DNA of 27,187 bases, from positions 1 to 27,187 of IMG/VR virus record IMGVR_UViG_3300036826_000384. One strand, 5' to 3'. Positions 1-7,420 of the stretch are shown in pieces. Below the pieces are notes generated by a model, which was given only the letters and a program-made list of their open reading frames with translations, did no database searches and was not told the origin of the DNA. The translations under genes were made by a program, and so were the position numbers. This DNA is from a virus. How positions within the stretch are numbered: the stretch's first letter is position 1; each line of letters starts with the position of its first letter.

Positions 1-120
1 CGCAGCGCTGTTCTCTCTCGGATCGTGGCCGTTTCGGGCTGGATGCATGTTCATGCAGGCCGTGGTGGCTGATCGGCGCCGGATCGGGCCGCATCGGGCC
101 GGTCTGGTGAAGGGGTAGAC

Positions 121-1851
121 GTGGGGAGACAGGGGCGGGGGTACCGGTTCCAGCAGGCCCGCAAGGCGTTGCTGGCCGACGGGCCGGTCTGTGTGCATTG
201 TCGGCGTCGGCTGGCGTCGGTGGCCGATCATCAGCCGCCGCTGGCGGTTCACGAGCATCGGGACGGGTCGGGGTGTTGTGTGCTGGTGCCGTCGTGTCAG
301 GAGTGTTCGCTGGTGCAGGCCGGCAAGTTGGGTCGGCGGGCCCAGACCCGTCCGGCGCGGCGGCCGGTGGAGGTGGAGCCGGACGGGTTCGGCCCCGACG
401 ATCCGGTGTGGGATGGGGCGCCGTGGTTGGACGGGCTGCGAGAGGTGCCGGCCGATGGGGTGTGGCCGCGGTTGATGACGGTGCCGCATCCGGACGCGGT
501 GGGGACGCTCGGCGACGAGCTCGTCGCCCACGCCAAGGAGTGCGGGGTGCGGTTGCGGTGGTGGCAGCGGCTCGTCGCCGCCCGTCTCCTCGAGCACAAC
601 GCCCAGGGCGAGTTGGTGTGGGCGAAGTGTCTGCTGACGATGGCTCGCCAGTGCGGCAAGTCGACGTTCGTGCGGGCGCTGGTGGAGTGGCGGCTGGAGC
701 AGGCGGCGCGGTTCGGGGAACCGCAGACGGTGCTGCACACCGCCGACAAGTTGGCCTCCGCCGCCGAGCTGCAAGCCAAGGCGCGGCGGCGGGCCGAGCA
801 GTTGGGCTACGAGGTGCGGCGGGCGGCCGGCGAGTTGGCGATCACGCTGCCGGACGGGTCGCGGTGGCTGGTGCGCTCCCAGGGCGCCGTCTATGGCTAC
901 ACGGTCAGTCTGGGGGTGGCCGACGAGTGCCATGACGTGCGGGTCGTCGCGGTGACCGAAGGGTTGGAACCGACCCTGGTCGAATCGCTACAGGGGCAGC
1001 TGGTGCTGACGTCGACGGCGCATTCGCAGGCGACGCCGTTGTTCCCGGGTCGGCGCCGCGACGCGTTGGGGGAGCTCGCGGAGCCGGGTTCGACGCTGCT
1101 CGTCGAATGGTCGGCGCCCCGCGGCCTGGCCGTGATGGACGAGGCGTCGTGGCAGTTGGCGTCCCCGCACTGGCACAAACGCCGGGCGCTCGAGGTCGCT
1201 GACGCGGCGCGGGCGGCGGCCGGCGTGGAGCATGCCGGGCCGGGTGTGCATGAGCTGGTCGCCGGGTTCGACTGTCAGTGGCGCAACGTGTGGCCGCTCG
1301 ACGACGTGGTGCGCGGCAAGGGCGACCCCCTGTTGGACCCGGAGGTGTGGGCGTCCCTGGCCGAACCGGTCGTCTCGTCGGGGCGGTGCTGGATCGGGTT
1401 GGAGGACAATCTGGGGCACGGCGCGGCGGTCGCCGCCGCCTGCCCGCTCGATGACGGCCGGGTCGAGGTCGACGGGTGGGAATGTGCGTCGTGGGACACC
1501 GCGTTGGACGATGTCCGCAAGGTGGCCGGGGATCGGCCCGGCAGTTTCCTGTTGGTGGGGGCGTCGATGCACGGCTCCCTGCCCCGCGATCTCGGGGTGG
1601 CCCGGATCACCAAGGTCGGGGCGACCGAGACGAAGACCGGGTTGCCCCTGTTGCGGTCGATGGTCGCCGAACACCGTGTCGTGCACGACACCTCGACGGC
1701 CGAGCTCGACACCCAGTTGTGCGCGGCGCGGGTGACGCCGGCGGCGACCGGGTTGAGCCTGGTGCCCGGCCAGCGGCACGATTTGGTGCACGCCGCGGTG
1801 TGGGTGCTGCAGGCGGCCGAGCATCGCACTCCGACCCCGGACATCGCCTAA
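121..1851 (+). CDS. Terminase large subunit with N-terminal HNH-like zinc domain
   Basis: Packaging motor: the ATPase pumps DNA into the prohead and the nuclease cuts the concatemer. Walker A is MARQCGKST at residues 174-182. A Walker B-like VADECHD lies at about 266-272. The C-terminal half looks like the RNase H-type terminase nuclease, with acidic D429 in GLEDN and D554 in RHDLVHAAVWVL. Residues 1-70 form a separate domain with CxxC at 24-27, DH at 36-37 and CxxC at 59-62. This resembles the HNH nuclease usually encoded as its own gene beside terminase, but the last His of the HNH signature is Ser63. The GTG start follows an AAGGGG ribosome site. At 576 aa it is longer than many terminases, which the extra domain explains. 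Domain identity of the ATPase is confident; nuclease activity of the N-terminus is inferred. Confidence 0.9.
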   Translation: MGRQGRGYRFQQARKALLADGPVCVHCRRRLASVADHQPPLAVHEHRDGSGCCVLVPSCQECSLVQAGKLGRRAQTRPARRPVEVEPDGFGPDDPVWDGAPWLDGLREVPADGVWPRLMTVPHPDAVGTLGDELVAHAKECGVRLRWWQRLVAARLLEHNAQGELVWAKCLLTMARQCGKSTFVRALVEWRLEQAARFGEPQTVLHTADKLASAAELQAKARRRAEQLGYEVRRAAGELAITLPDGSRWLVRSQGAVYGYTVSLGVADECHDVRVVAVTEGLEPTLVESLQGQLVLTSTAHSQATPLFPGRRRDALGELAEPGSTLLVEWSAPRGLAVMDEASWQLASPHWHKRRALEVADAARAAAGVEHAGPGVHELVAGFDCQWRNVWPLDDVVRGKGDPLLDPEVWASLAEPVVSSGRCWIGLEDNLGHGAAVAAACPLDDGRVEVDGWECASWDTALDDVRKVAGDRPGSFLLVGASMHGSLPRDLGVARITKVGATETKTGLPLLRSMVAEHRVVHDTSTAELDTQLCAARVTPAATGLSLVPGQRHDLVHAAVWVLQAAEHRTPTPDIA

Positions 1852-1874
1852 GGGGGCGCTGTAGCTCAAGCTTG

Positions 1875-3185
1875 GTGGAGGTTCCGGTTTATGGTGGCGG
1901 TCCAGTGCGCGAGCGGATCACGCCGGGCGGTCTGGCCGTCGTCGAGCAGCGGGCGTTGCGTCCGCCTGTGACGCCGAACGACACGGTGCCCCCGGAGTCG
2001 GATCCGGGCACGGTCGGCCCGCCAGACGCGCGTCCGGGCGACCCCAACGGGGTGGAGATCGTCGAGTCGGCGCCGGGGCGGCCGTGGCCGCCGTCGATCA
2101 TCCGGGCGTCGCCGTGGTCGGGGTGGCCGGCGGAGTGGGCGACGCCGAACTGGTGGGGTCGGGCCGAGGCACTGACCGATGTCGCGTGGTCGTGCCTCGA
2201 CTTGAATTCGTCGCTGCTGGCGACGATGCCGCCGTATCTCGTGGATGCGTCGCCGTCGCTGCCTGACGCCTGGTTGGACAACCCGGACCCGGACCACTAC
2301 ACGTCGTGGGAGGACTTCGCCAAGCAGCTGTTCTGGGACTATCACCTCGGCGAGGCGTTCGTGGTCGCCACCGCCCACTACGAGAACGATTTTCCGGCCC
2401 GCTTCCATGTCGTGGCGCCGTGGCTGGTCAACGTGGAGCTGGTCGACGGAATCCGCCGCTACTCGATCGGGGCGCTCGACGTCTCCGCCGACATGCTGCA
2501 CATTCGCTACCAGGGCTCGACCGAGGACGCTCACGGGCATGGACCGTTGGAGGCTGGACGGGCCCGGCTCGTCGCCGCCGCGGTGCTGCTGCGCTACACG
2601 TCGAACTTGGCCGCCTCGGGCGGGATCCCCAACTCGGTGCTGCGCCATCCCGACGAGCTGACCGCCGAGCAGTCCGCGACGTTGCAGGCGCAGTGGGTGG
2701 AGGCCCGGATGTCGTCGTTGGGGATCCCGGCGGTGCTGTCGGGTGGGCTCGAGTTCGACGTGTTGCAGTACAACCCGAAGGACATGGCGCTGGTCGAGCT
2801 GGCGCAGCTCAACGAGTCGCGGATCTGCGTGCTGTTGGGGGTGCCGCCGTTCCTGATGGGTCTGCCGTCGGGTGGCGACTCGATGACCTACAGCAACGTC
2901 AACGCGTTGTTCGACTACCACTGGCGGGCGTCGCTGCGCCCCAAGGCGCAGACGGTGATGTCGGCGTTGTCGATGTGGTTGACCCCGCGCGGTACCCGCA
3001 TCGAGGTGAACCGTGACGCCTACGTTCAGCCGGGGCCGTTGGAGCGGGCGCAGACCCAGGAGATCTACAACCGCATCCGCGACGAGCGAGGGAGGCCGGT
3101 GATGACGGTCGGGGAGATCCGTGCCAGGGAGCGTTTCGATGCCGCACCGGACGCCGTTCAGCTCGCGGCCGGGGTATTGCGATGA
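1875..3185 (+). CDS. Portal protein (HK97-type)
   Basis: Forms the dodecameric ring at one capsid vertex through which DNA enters and leaves. The protein carries the usual HK97-type features: an N-terminal W-rich part (PWSGWPAEWATPNWWGRAEA), a central domain, an ASGGIPNSVL segment, YNPKDMALVE, GVPPFLMGLPSGGDSMTYSN, and a C-terminal helical part rich in Arg and Glu. It lies directly between terminase and protease, the standard order. The start is uncertain: GTG 1875 is chosen, with TTG 1872 and GTG 1905 as alternatives. The only clear purine-rich ribosome site (AAGGGGG, 1850-1856) overlaps the terminase stop and is rather far away. The stop overlaps the next start as ATGA, suggesting coupled translation. 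Predicted length is 436 aa, normal for the family. Confidence 0.9.
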   Translation: MEVPVYGGGPVRERITPGGLAVVEQRALRPPVTPNDTVPPESDPGTVGPPDARPGDPNGVEIVESAPGRPWPPSIIRASPWSGWPAEWATPNWWGRAEALTDVAWSCLDLNSSLLATMPPYLVDASPSLPDAWLDNPDPDHYTSWEDFAKQLFWDYHLGEAFVVATAHYENDFPARFHVVAPWLVNVELVDGIRRYSIGALDVSADMLHIRYQGSTEDAHGHGPLEAGRARLVAAAVLLRYTSNLAASGGIPNSVLRHPDELTAEQSATLQAQWVEARMSSLGIPAVLSGGLEFDVLQYNPKDMALVELAQLNESRICVLLGVPPFLMGLPSGGDSMTYSNVNALFDYHWRASLRPKAQTVMSALSMWLTPRGTRIEVNRDAYVQPGPLERAQTQEIYNRIRDERGRPVMTVGEIRARERFDAAPDAVQLAAGVLR

Positions 3186-3826
3186 TCGACAGCGTGATGG
3201 TCGAGCAGCGCCCGTCGACGCCGGTCGAGTTTCGAGCGATCCCCGACTTCGACGTCGATTTCGCTGAGCGCACGATCGAGCTCGTGGTGATGCCCTACGA
3301 CGTCGACGCCGGCGCGATCGTGCGTGGCCGGGCCTGCGTCGAGTCGTGCGCGCCGGGCGCGTTCGACGGGGTGGAGCGCCGCGCCAACCGGGTCAAGGTC
3401 AACCGCGACCACGATGAGCACCGCACGGTCGGTCGGGCCGTGGCGTTGCATCCGTCGCGCGTCGAGGGGCTCGTCGCTGAGCTGCGTATCGCCCGCACTT
3501 CGCTCGGCGACGAGACCCTGGCGCTCGCCGACGACCACTCGCTCGAGGCGTCGGCCGGGTTCTGTGTGATGCCTGGCGGTGAGCGTTGGCTGGAGCAGCG
3601 CAGCCGGCGCCGTCTCGAGCGGCTGTTCCTCGAGCACATCGCGATGGTCCCTGAGGGCGCCTATGAGGGCCGGGTGCTCGATGTGCGTTCCGCCGGCGTC
3701 TTTGCCAATGCCATCGGCAACACCGTCCAGGACCTCGGCGCGCTGGCTGGTACGGCGAGGGTGCCGACACCGAATCTCGACCAGGTGCGGCTGTGGCTGC
3801 TGCAGGACCGCCGAGGCGGCGCTTGA
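3182..3826 (+). CDS. HK97-family prohead protease (S78)
   Basis: Serine protease that matures the prohead by trimming the scaffold-like N-terminus of the capsid protein. The family pattern is visible: RDHDEHRTVGRAVAL holds the candidate catalytic His77 or His80, and LEASAGF holds the candidate catalytic Ser124. LEHIAMVPEGAY then follows, and the C-terminal tail TPNLDQVRLWLL is typical. The protein is 214 aa, a normal size. Unusually, the linker before that tail contains ANAIGNTVQDLGAL, which is nearly identical in protein and DNA to a stretch of the tape measure protein. The gene overlaps portal by 4 nt and precedes the capsid gene by a 144-nt gap with RNA structure. Confidence 0.9.
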   Translation: MIDSVMVEQRPSTPVEFRAIPDFDVDFAERTIELVVMPYDVDAGAIVRGRACVESCAPGAFDGVERRANRVKVNRDHDEHRTVGRAVALHPSRVEGLVAELRIARTSLGDETLALADDHSLEASAGFCVMPGGERWLEQRSRRRLERLFLEHIAMVPEGAYEGRVLDVRSAGVFANAIGNTVQDLGALAGTARVPTPNLDQVRLWLLQDRRGGA

Positions 3827-3880
3827 CGCATCGGGGCCGGGCGTGCGCATGATGCGCGGCGAGTAGAGCCACGGCACTAC

Positions 3881-3914
3881 CTGCGGAGGAGTGACGGCTA
3901 GGAGCCGGCCGCAG
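3881..3914 (+). promoter_or_regulatory. Nested stem-loop in the leader of the capsid gene
   Basis: The 144-nt gap between protease and capsid holds an outer stem CTGCGG (3881-3886) with CCGCAG (3909-3914), and inside it CGGCT (3895-3899) with AGCCG (3903-3907) around an AGG loop. A second short dyad, GCGCAT-G-ATGCGC, lies at about 3845-3857. The gap also carries the capsid ribosome site GAGGAG just before ATG 3971. A processing site, a partial terminator or a stabilising 5' structure for the highly expressed capsid mRNA are all possible. The sequence alone does not decide. Confidence 0.45.
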
Positions 3915-3970
3915 TAGCGGGTGACGCAGCCCTGCGAGAACCGTTCCACGTTCTTGCGAGGAGTCATCCC

Positions 3971-5188
3971 ATGCCTGCCAACGCGCAGACCGATGCCATG
4001 ATCGCTCGGCTTGAGGCCGAGCTCGAGGAGCGCAGCACCTTCATCGAAGGGCTGATCGCCGGCGCCCAAGACGGCAACCGCGACCTCAACACCCAGGAGA
4101 TGGAACTGATCGGGACCGCTCGTGCCCGCATCACCGCGCTCGGCGAGCAGCTCACCCCGCTGCGCGAGACCAGCCGGATCGCGATCGAGTCCCGCAACCG
4201 GGCCAGCGAGATCAACGCCGAGATCCAGGGTGCCCGCCAGCGCCAGGGTGTCGGCGCCGTCGAGTACCGCTCCGCCGGCGCCTACGTGATGGACGTGATC
4301 CGTGCCGGCACCGGCAACTCTCAAGCCGCTGAGCGGCTCGAGGTGTTCCACCGGGCGGCCGCCCACCAGACCACCGCCGACAACCCGGGGCTGTTGCCCG
4401 AACAGATCCTTGGGCCGGTCGTCAACTTCATCGACACCGCCCGCCCGGTCGTCGCCGCGCTCGGCCCACGCAACTTGCCGTCAGGAGCCTGGTCACGGCC
4501 GCGCATCACCCAGCACACCTTGGTCGGCGCCCAGACCGCCGAGAAGACCGAGCTGCCGTCACGCAAGCTGATCCTGGGCAAGGTGCCCGTCGCCGGCGAC
4601 ACCTACGGCGGCTATGTGAACGTGTCCCGTCAGAACATCGACTGGTCGATGCCGCAGATCCTCGACATCGTGATCAACGACCTCACCGGCCAGTACGCGA
4701 TCGAGACTGAGGCGGCCTGCTGCACACAGCTGGTGACTGACGCCACCGACGGACCGGACATCCCGGCCAACGCCAACAGCCAGCAGATCGCCACCGCGCT
4801 GTGGTCGGCGGCGGGGTCGGCGTTCGCCGCGATGCAGGGCCAGGGACGCCTCATCCTGGCTGTCTCACCGGACATGCTCGGCCTCGTCGGCCCGTTGTTC
4901 GCGCCGGTCAACCCGCAGAACGCCCAGTCGACAGGGTTCTCCGCCGGCAGCTTCGGGTCGGGAGCGATGGGCGCGATCTCGGGGATCACCGTGGTCATGT
5001 CGGCCGGTCTGCCCGCCGGGACCATGCTCGTCATCTCCACCGCGGCGGCCGAGGTCTACGAGGACCGGGTCGGGGCACTGCAGGTGATCGAGCCGTCGGT
5101 GCTGGGCACCCAGGTCGCCTACGCCGGCTACTTCTCGACGCTGGTGCTCGAACCCGCCGGCGTGATTGCCATCGGCCAGGCGCCGTGA
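3971..5188 (+). CDS. Major capsid protein (HK97 fold)
   Basis: Main head shell subunit, 405 aa. Residues 1 to about 95 are charged and helical with no Pro, which fits a delta (scaffold) domain cleaved by the upstream protease. The rest is the capsid core: AAHQTTADNPGLLPEQILGP, the P-domain helix region, GGYVNVSRQNIDWSMPQILD, and a C-terminus ending in a hydrophobic strand with YAGYFSTLVLEPAGVIAIG. Start ATG 3971 has GAGGAG 8 nt upstream. Gene order and size match HK97-type phages. The LLPEQILGP and VSRQNIDWS patterns are common in actinophage capsids. Confidence 0.92.
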   Translation: MPANAQTDAMIARLEAELEERSTFIEGLIAGAQDGNRDLNTQEMELIGTARARITALGEQLTPLRETSRIAIESRNRASEINAEIQGARQRQGVGAVEYRSAGAYVMDVIRAGTGNSQAAERLEVFHRAAAHQTTADNPGLLPEQILGPVVNFIDTARPVVAALGPRNLPSGAWSRPRITQHTLVGAQTAEKTELPSRKLILGKVPVAGDTYGGYVNVSRQNIDWSMPQILDIVINDLTGQYAIETEAACCTQLVTDATDGPDIPANANSQQIATALWSAAGSAFAAMQGQGRLILAVSPDMLGLVGPLFAPVNPQNAQSTGFSAGSFGSGAMGAISGITVVMSAGLPAGTMLVISTAAAEVYEDRVGALQVIEPSVLGTQVAYAGYFSTLVLEPAGVIAIGQAP

Positions 5189-5189
5189 C

Positions 5190-5429
5190 ATGACGATCTA
5201 CGACGACCCGAACCGCCAGGTTGTTGGCCTCGAGCCGATCTGGACCGGCGCCGACACCGAGCCGCCGGCCCAGCCGGAACCCGGCGCGGACGACGGTGGC
5301 TTCGACCCCGCCGATCACACCGTCGCCGAAGTCCAGCAGTATCTGGTCGACCACCCCGACGATGCCGAGCGGGTACTCGCGCTCGAGCGGGCCGGCAAGA
5401 ACCGGGCAACCCTCGTCGGGGACGGCTGA
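5190..5429 (+). CDS. Small acidic protein after the capsid gene
   Basis: A 79-aa acidic protein starting 1 nt after the capsid stop. The N-terminus is Pro/Glu/Asp-rich and flexible. The C-terminal half, TVAEVQQYLVDHPDDAERVL followed by ALERAGKNR, forms one or two helices. From memory, similar short proteins ending in a helix with AGKxR often follow the capsid gene in actinophages, where their role is unproven. Position suggests a head decoration or connector function. Start chosen at ATG 5190; an upstream in-frame ATG at 5166 lies inside capsid and is unlikely. Confidence 0.72.
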   Translation: MTIYDDPNRQVVGLEPIWTGADTEPPAQPEPGADDGGFDPADHTVAEVQQYLVDHPDDAERVLALERAGKNRATLVGDG

Positions 5430-5431
5430 CC

Positions 5432-5800
5432 ATGTCCGACGTCGCGGCGCCGGCCGCCAACGTGTGGGATCTCAACGAGATCACTGCCCAGGCGCTCGCG
5501 GTGCTGCGACTCGGGCCCGGCGACGTCGACGTCGCCTGCATCGAGGAGGCGGCACTGGTCGCCACCATCCGCCTCGACCCCTACCTCGACGCCGTCGAGG
5601 CGGTCGACACCACCACCCTCCCCGATCTGGTGCAGGGGGCGGTCGAGCTCACGATCGAGGTGTACCGCACCAAGGACGCCCCGTGGGGTGTGTTGGACGC
5701 CTGGTCGGCCGACACCGTCCCGGTCCGCATCTCCAGCGACCGGCTGCGCTCCATCCGGTCGTTGGTGATCCCAAGGAAGCAGAGATTCGGGATCGGCTGA
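5432..5800 (+). CDS. Head-tail connector (adaptor) protein
   Basis: A 122-aa, mostly helical protein placed where the gp6-like adaptor sits, between capsid and tail terminator. The N-terminal helical part (DLNEITAQALAVLRL), an acidic IEEAALVATIRLDPYL stretch and a C-terminal basic tail ending PRKQRFGIG fit the adaptor proteins that plug onto the portal ring. The start ATG 5432 is 2 nt after the preceding stop. The assignment rests on position, length and the K-R-F-G-I tail; no catalytic motif is expected. Confidence 0.72.
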   Translation: MSDVAAPAANVWDLNEITAQALAVLRLGPGDVDVACIEEAALVATIRLDPYLDAVEAVDTTTLPDLVQGAVELTIEVYRTKDAPWGVLDAWSADTVPVRISSDRLRSIRSLVIPRKQRFGIG

Positions 5801-5801
5801 G

Positions 5802-6284
5802 ATGGCTGATGTCCTGTCCTCCGCTGTCGCCGCGGTGACCGCCGTGCTGCGACGGGATCTGTTCACCCTGCCGCTCGCCGGGTTGCAGTTCACGCCGGCC
5901 GGCAGGGTCACCCCGTACCCGCCGTCGGCGGTCACCGCGCCGTGCGTGTTCCTCGCCGCCGCCTCGGGGTCGGCCCGCTACGACGAGTCGTCGTGGGCCA
6001 CCGTCATCGACGTCGTGTGTGTCGCCGACGGCGGCAACGATGCCGGCTGGGAACTGCTCTACGAGCTCACCGACCGCGTCGTGTCACTGCTGTCGTCGCG
6101 GGTGTGGCTGGATCAGCCGGCCCCCGACTCCCGCGTCGTCGGAGCCCGGTCCCGCCCGCTCGACGTCGGCGGGCCGTCGCTGCGCGGCTTCGAGGTCACC
6201 GTCGAGCTGTACGCCCCGCACCCCACGTTCTGCAGCGACACGCTCACCCTGCCCATCACCCGATTGGAGGCCCACGTTGGCTGA
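5802..6284 (+). CDS. Probable tail terminator or head-tail completion protein
   Basis: A 160-aa alpha/beta protein directly before the major tail protein, the usual place of the tail terminator that caps the tail tube and joins it to the head. It alternates strands (CVFLAAASG, TVIDVVCVADG, FEVTVELYAP) and a helix (WELLYELTDRVVSLL), which fits that family. The start ATG 5802 lies 1 nt after the preceding stop. Its last 8 nt overlap the TTG start of the major tail gene, so translation is probably coupled. No separate stopper gene is visible; one of the two proteins here may serve that role. Confidence 0.65.
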   Translation: MADVLSSAVAAVTAVLRRDLFTLPLAGLQFTPAGRVTPYPPSAVTAPCVFLAAASGSARYDESSWATVIDVVCVADGGNDAGWELLYELTDRVVSLLSSRVWLDQPAPDSRVVGARSRPLDVGGPSLRGFEVTVELYAPHPTFCSDTLTLPITRLEAHVG

Positions 6285-6882
6285 AGCGATCGTGTTCAAG
6301 ATCTTCGACGGTCAGCTCGGCCTGAAGGTCGTCGACCGCCAGGAGGTCGGCTACCTGGATTCGTGGCGGGCCCCCGGCGGTAAGACGGTCGACACCGTCA
6401 CTTTGGCCGACTACGACACCGGGTCGGCGACGTTCATGTGTCAGGTCACGTCGGCGCAGATCACGTCGTCGCCCGACACGACGACCGAGGACGTGGAGGC
6501 GACGATGTGCGCCCCCGCCAAGACGATCCCCACCCCCGGCGAGTCGACGTTCGCGATCGACATCGGGGCGCTCGCCGACATGAACGTCGCCGCCGGCCTG
6601 CAACGCTTCGCGTTCGAGCACGACGCCGAGGAGTGCTACCTGTACGTCGGGTTCAACGGGACCGATCCGCCGCGGGCGATCGGGCGGGTGATGATGGCGT
6701 CGCTGCCGATCGGCGGTGACATGCGGGCCAAGATGTTGGGGACGGTGACGTGGCCGTTTACCGGGAAGCCGCAGATCGAGTTCGGTGACGCCACGACCTC
6801 CGCGGTGGTGCCGCCGTCGACGACGACGATGGAAGCCGCCGCCGCGGTGTCGGAGCCGGAGCCGCAGCCGGCCGGGGTCTGA
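6277..6882 (+). CDS. Major tail protein (TTG start)
   Basis: Tail tube subunit, 201 aa. The start is TTG 6277, supported by a GGAGG site 6 nt upstream (6266-6270). An ATG start in the same frame would lie far inside the previous gene. The protein is beta-rich with polar connecting segments (LKVVDRQEVGYLDSWRAPGG, TVTLADYDTGSATFMCQV, ECYLYVGFNGTDPPRAIGRV) and ends in an extended Thr/Glu/Pro tail. This composition and the location just before the gp10-like and tape measure genes fit a tube protein. Identity is inferred from place and fold character rather than a signature motif. Confidence 0.75.
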   Translation: MAEAIVFKIFDGQLGLKVVDRQEVGYLDSWRAPGGKTVDTVTLADYDTGSATFMCQVTSAQITSSPDTTTEDVEATMCAPAKTIPTPGESTFAIDIGALADMNVAAGLQRFAFEHDAEECYLYVGFNGTDPPRAIGRVMMASLPIGGDMRAKMLGTVTWPFTGKPQIEFGDATTSAVVPPSTTTMEAAAAVSEPEPQPAGV

Positions 6883-6884
6883 CC

Positions 6885-7418
6885 GTGTCGTCGGGCAACG
6901 TGCTCGACGGCCTCCCCGAACGCCTGATGCAAGTGCCGGCCAGGTATGCGGATGAGGCGATGGCCATCTTCCAAGTGGTCGCTGAGAAGCACGGCGGCCG
7001 GATGATGGGCCGCTACCAGCTCACCATCGCCGAGGCGAAACGGTACGTGTACGACGCCGGTTGCACGCTGATCGTGTACGGCACCCCGGCCGGGTTCTGG
7101 GCGTGGCGTGAGACCGGCGCCGGCCCGCACGAGATCCGGGCCAAAGGCAGGCGTAAGGCGAAGACGTCCGGGCGGCGGCGTGGCACCGGTGGGGCCCGCC
7201 GCGGTCACGCCCCCACCTTCACCGGCCGACGGGCGAAGCGACGCCCCAAGTCGAAGGCGATGCCGGGCCGGCTCGGTGGCGGCCTGAATCATCCCCAGCG
7301 CGGACCCGTGAGACATCCCGGGTTCGCCGGGAAGCGGGCCTGGACCGCCACCGTCGCCGAGGTCACGCCCAAACTGGACGCCGGCCTCCAACTCGCCCTC
7401 GCCCAGGCGGTGCAGTAG
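6885..7418 (+). CDS. HK97 gp10-like tail protein, placed after the major tail protein
   Basis: A 177-aa basic protein with a GTG start. It shows GTPAGFWAWRETGAGPHEI, a basic linker rich in Arg, Lys and Gly, and HPGFAGKRAW. The pattern of an aromatic/E/G box, a pHxI element and HPGxxGKR..W is that of HK97 gp10-like tail completion proteins. In most siphophages such a protein precedes the major tail gene, and the slot before the tape measure gene holds the frameshifting tail assembly chaperones. Here the gp10-like gene occupies that slot and no chaperone pair is seen. The very basic middle (about residues 85-125) may bind nucleic acid or acidic tail proteins. Confidence 0.68.
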   Translation: MSSGNVLDGLPERLMQVPARYADEAMAIFQVVAEKHGGRMMGRYQLTIAEAKRYVYDAGCTLIVYGTPAGFWAWRETGAGPHEIRAKGRRKAKTSGRRRGTGGARRGHAPTFTGRRAKRRPKSKAMPGRLGGGLNHPQRGPVRHPGFAGKRAWTATVAEVTPKLDAGLQLALAQAVQ

Positions 7419-7420
7419 CC

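Noticed and set aside
1-118. An open frame (codons from position 2, TAG at 116-118) before terminase as the end of a small terminase gene
   Set aside because: All three forward frames are open for 70 nt or more in this GC-rich edge, and no HTH or other small-terminase feature is seen in 40 codons.
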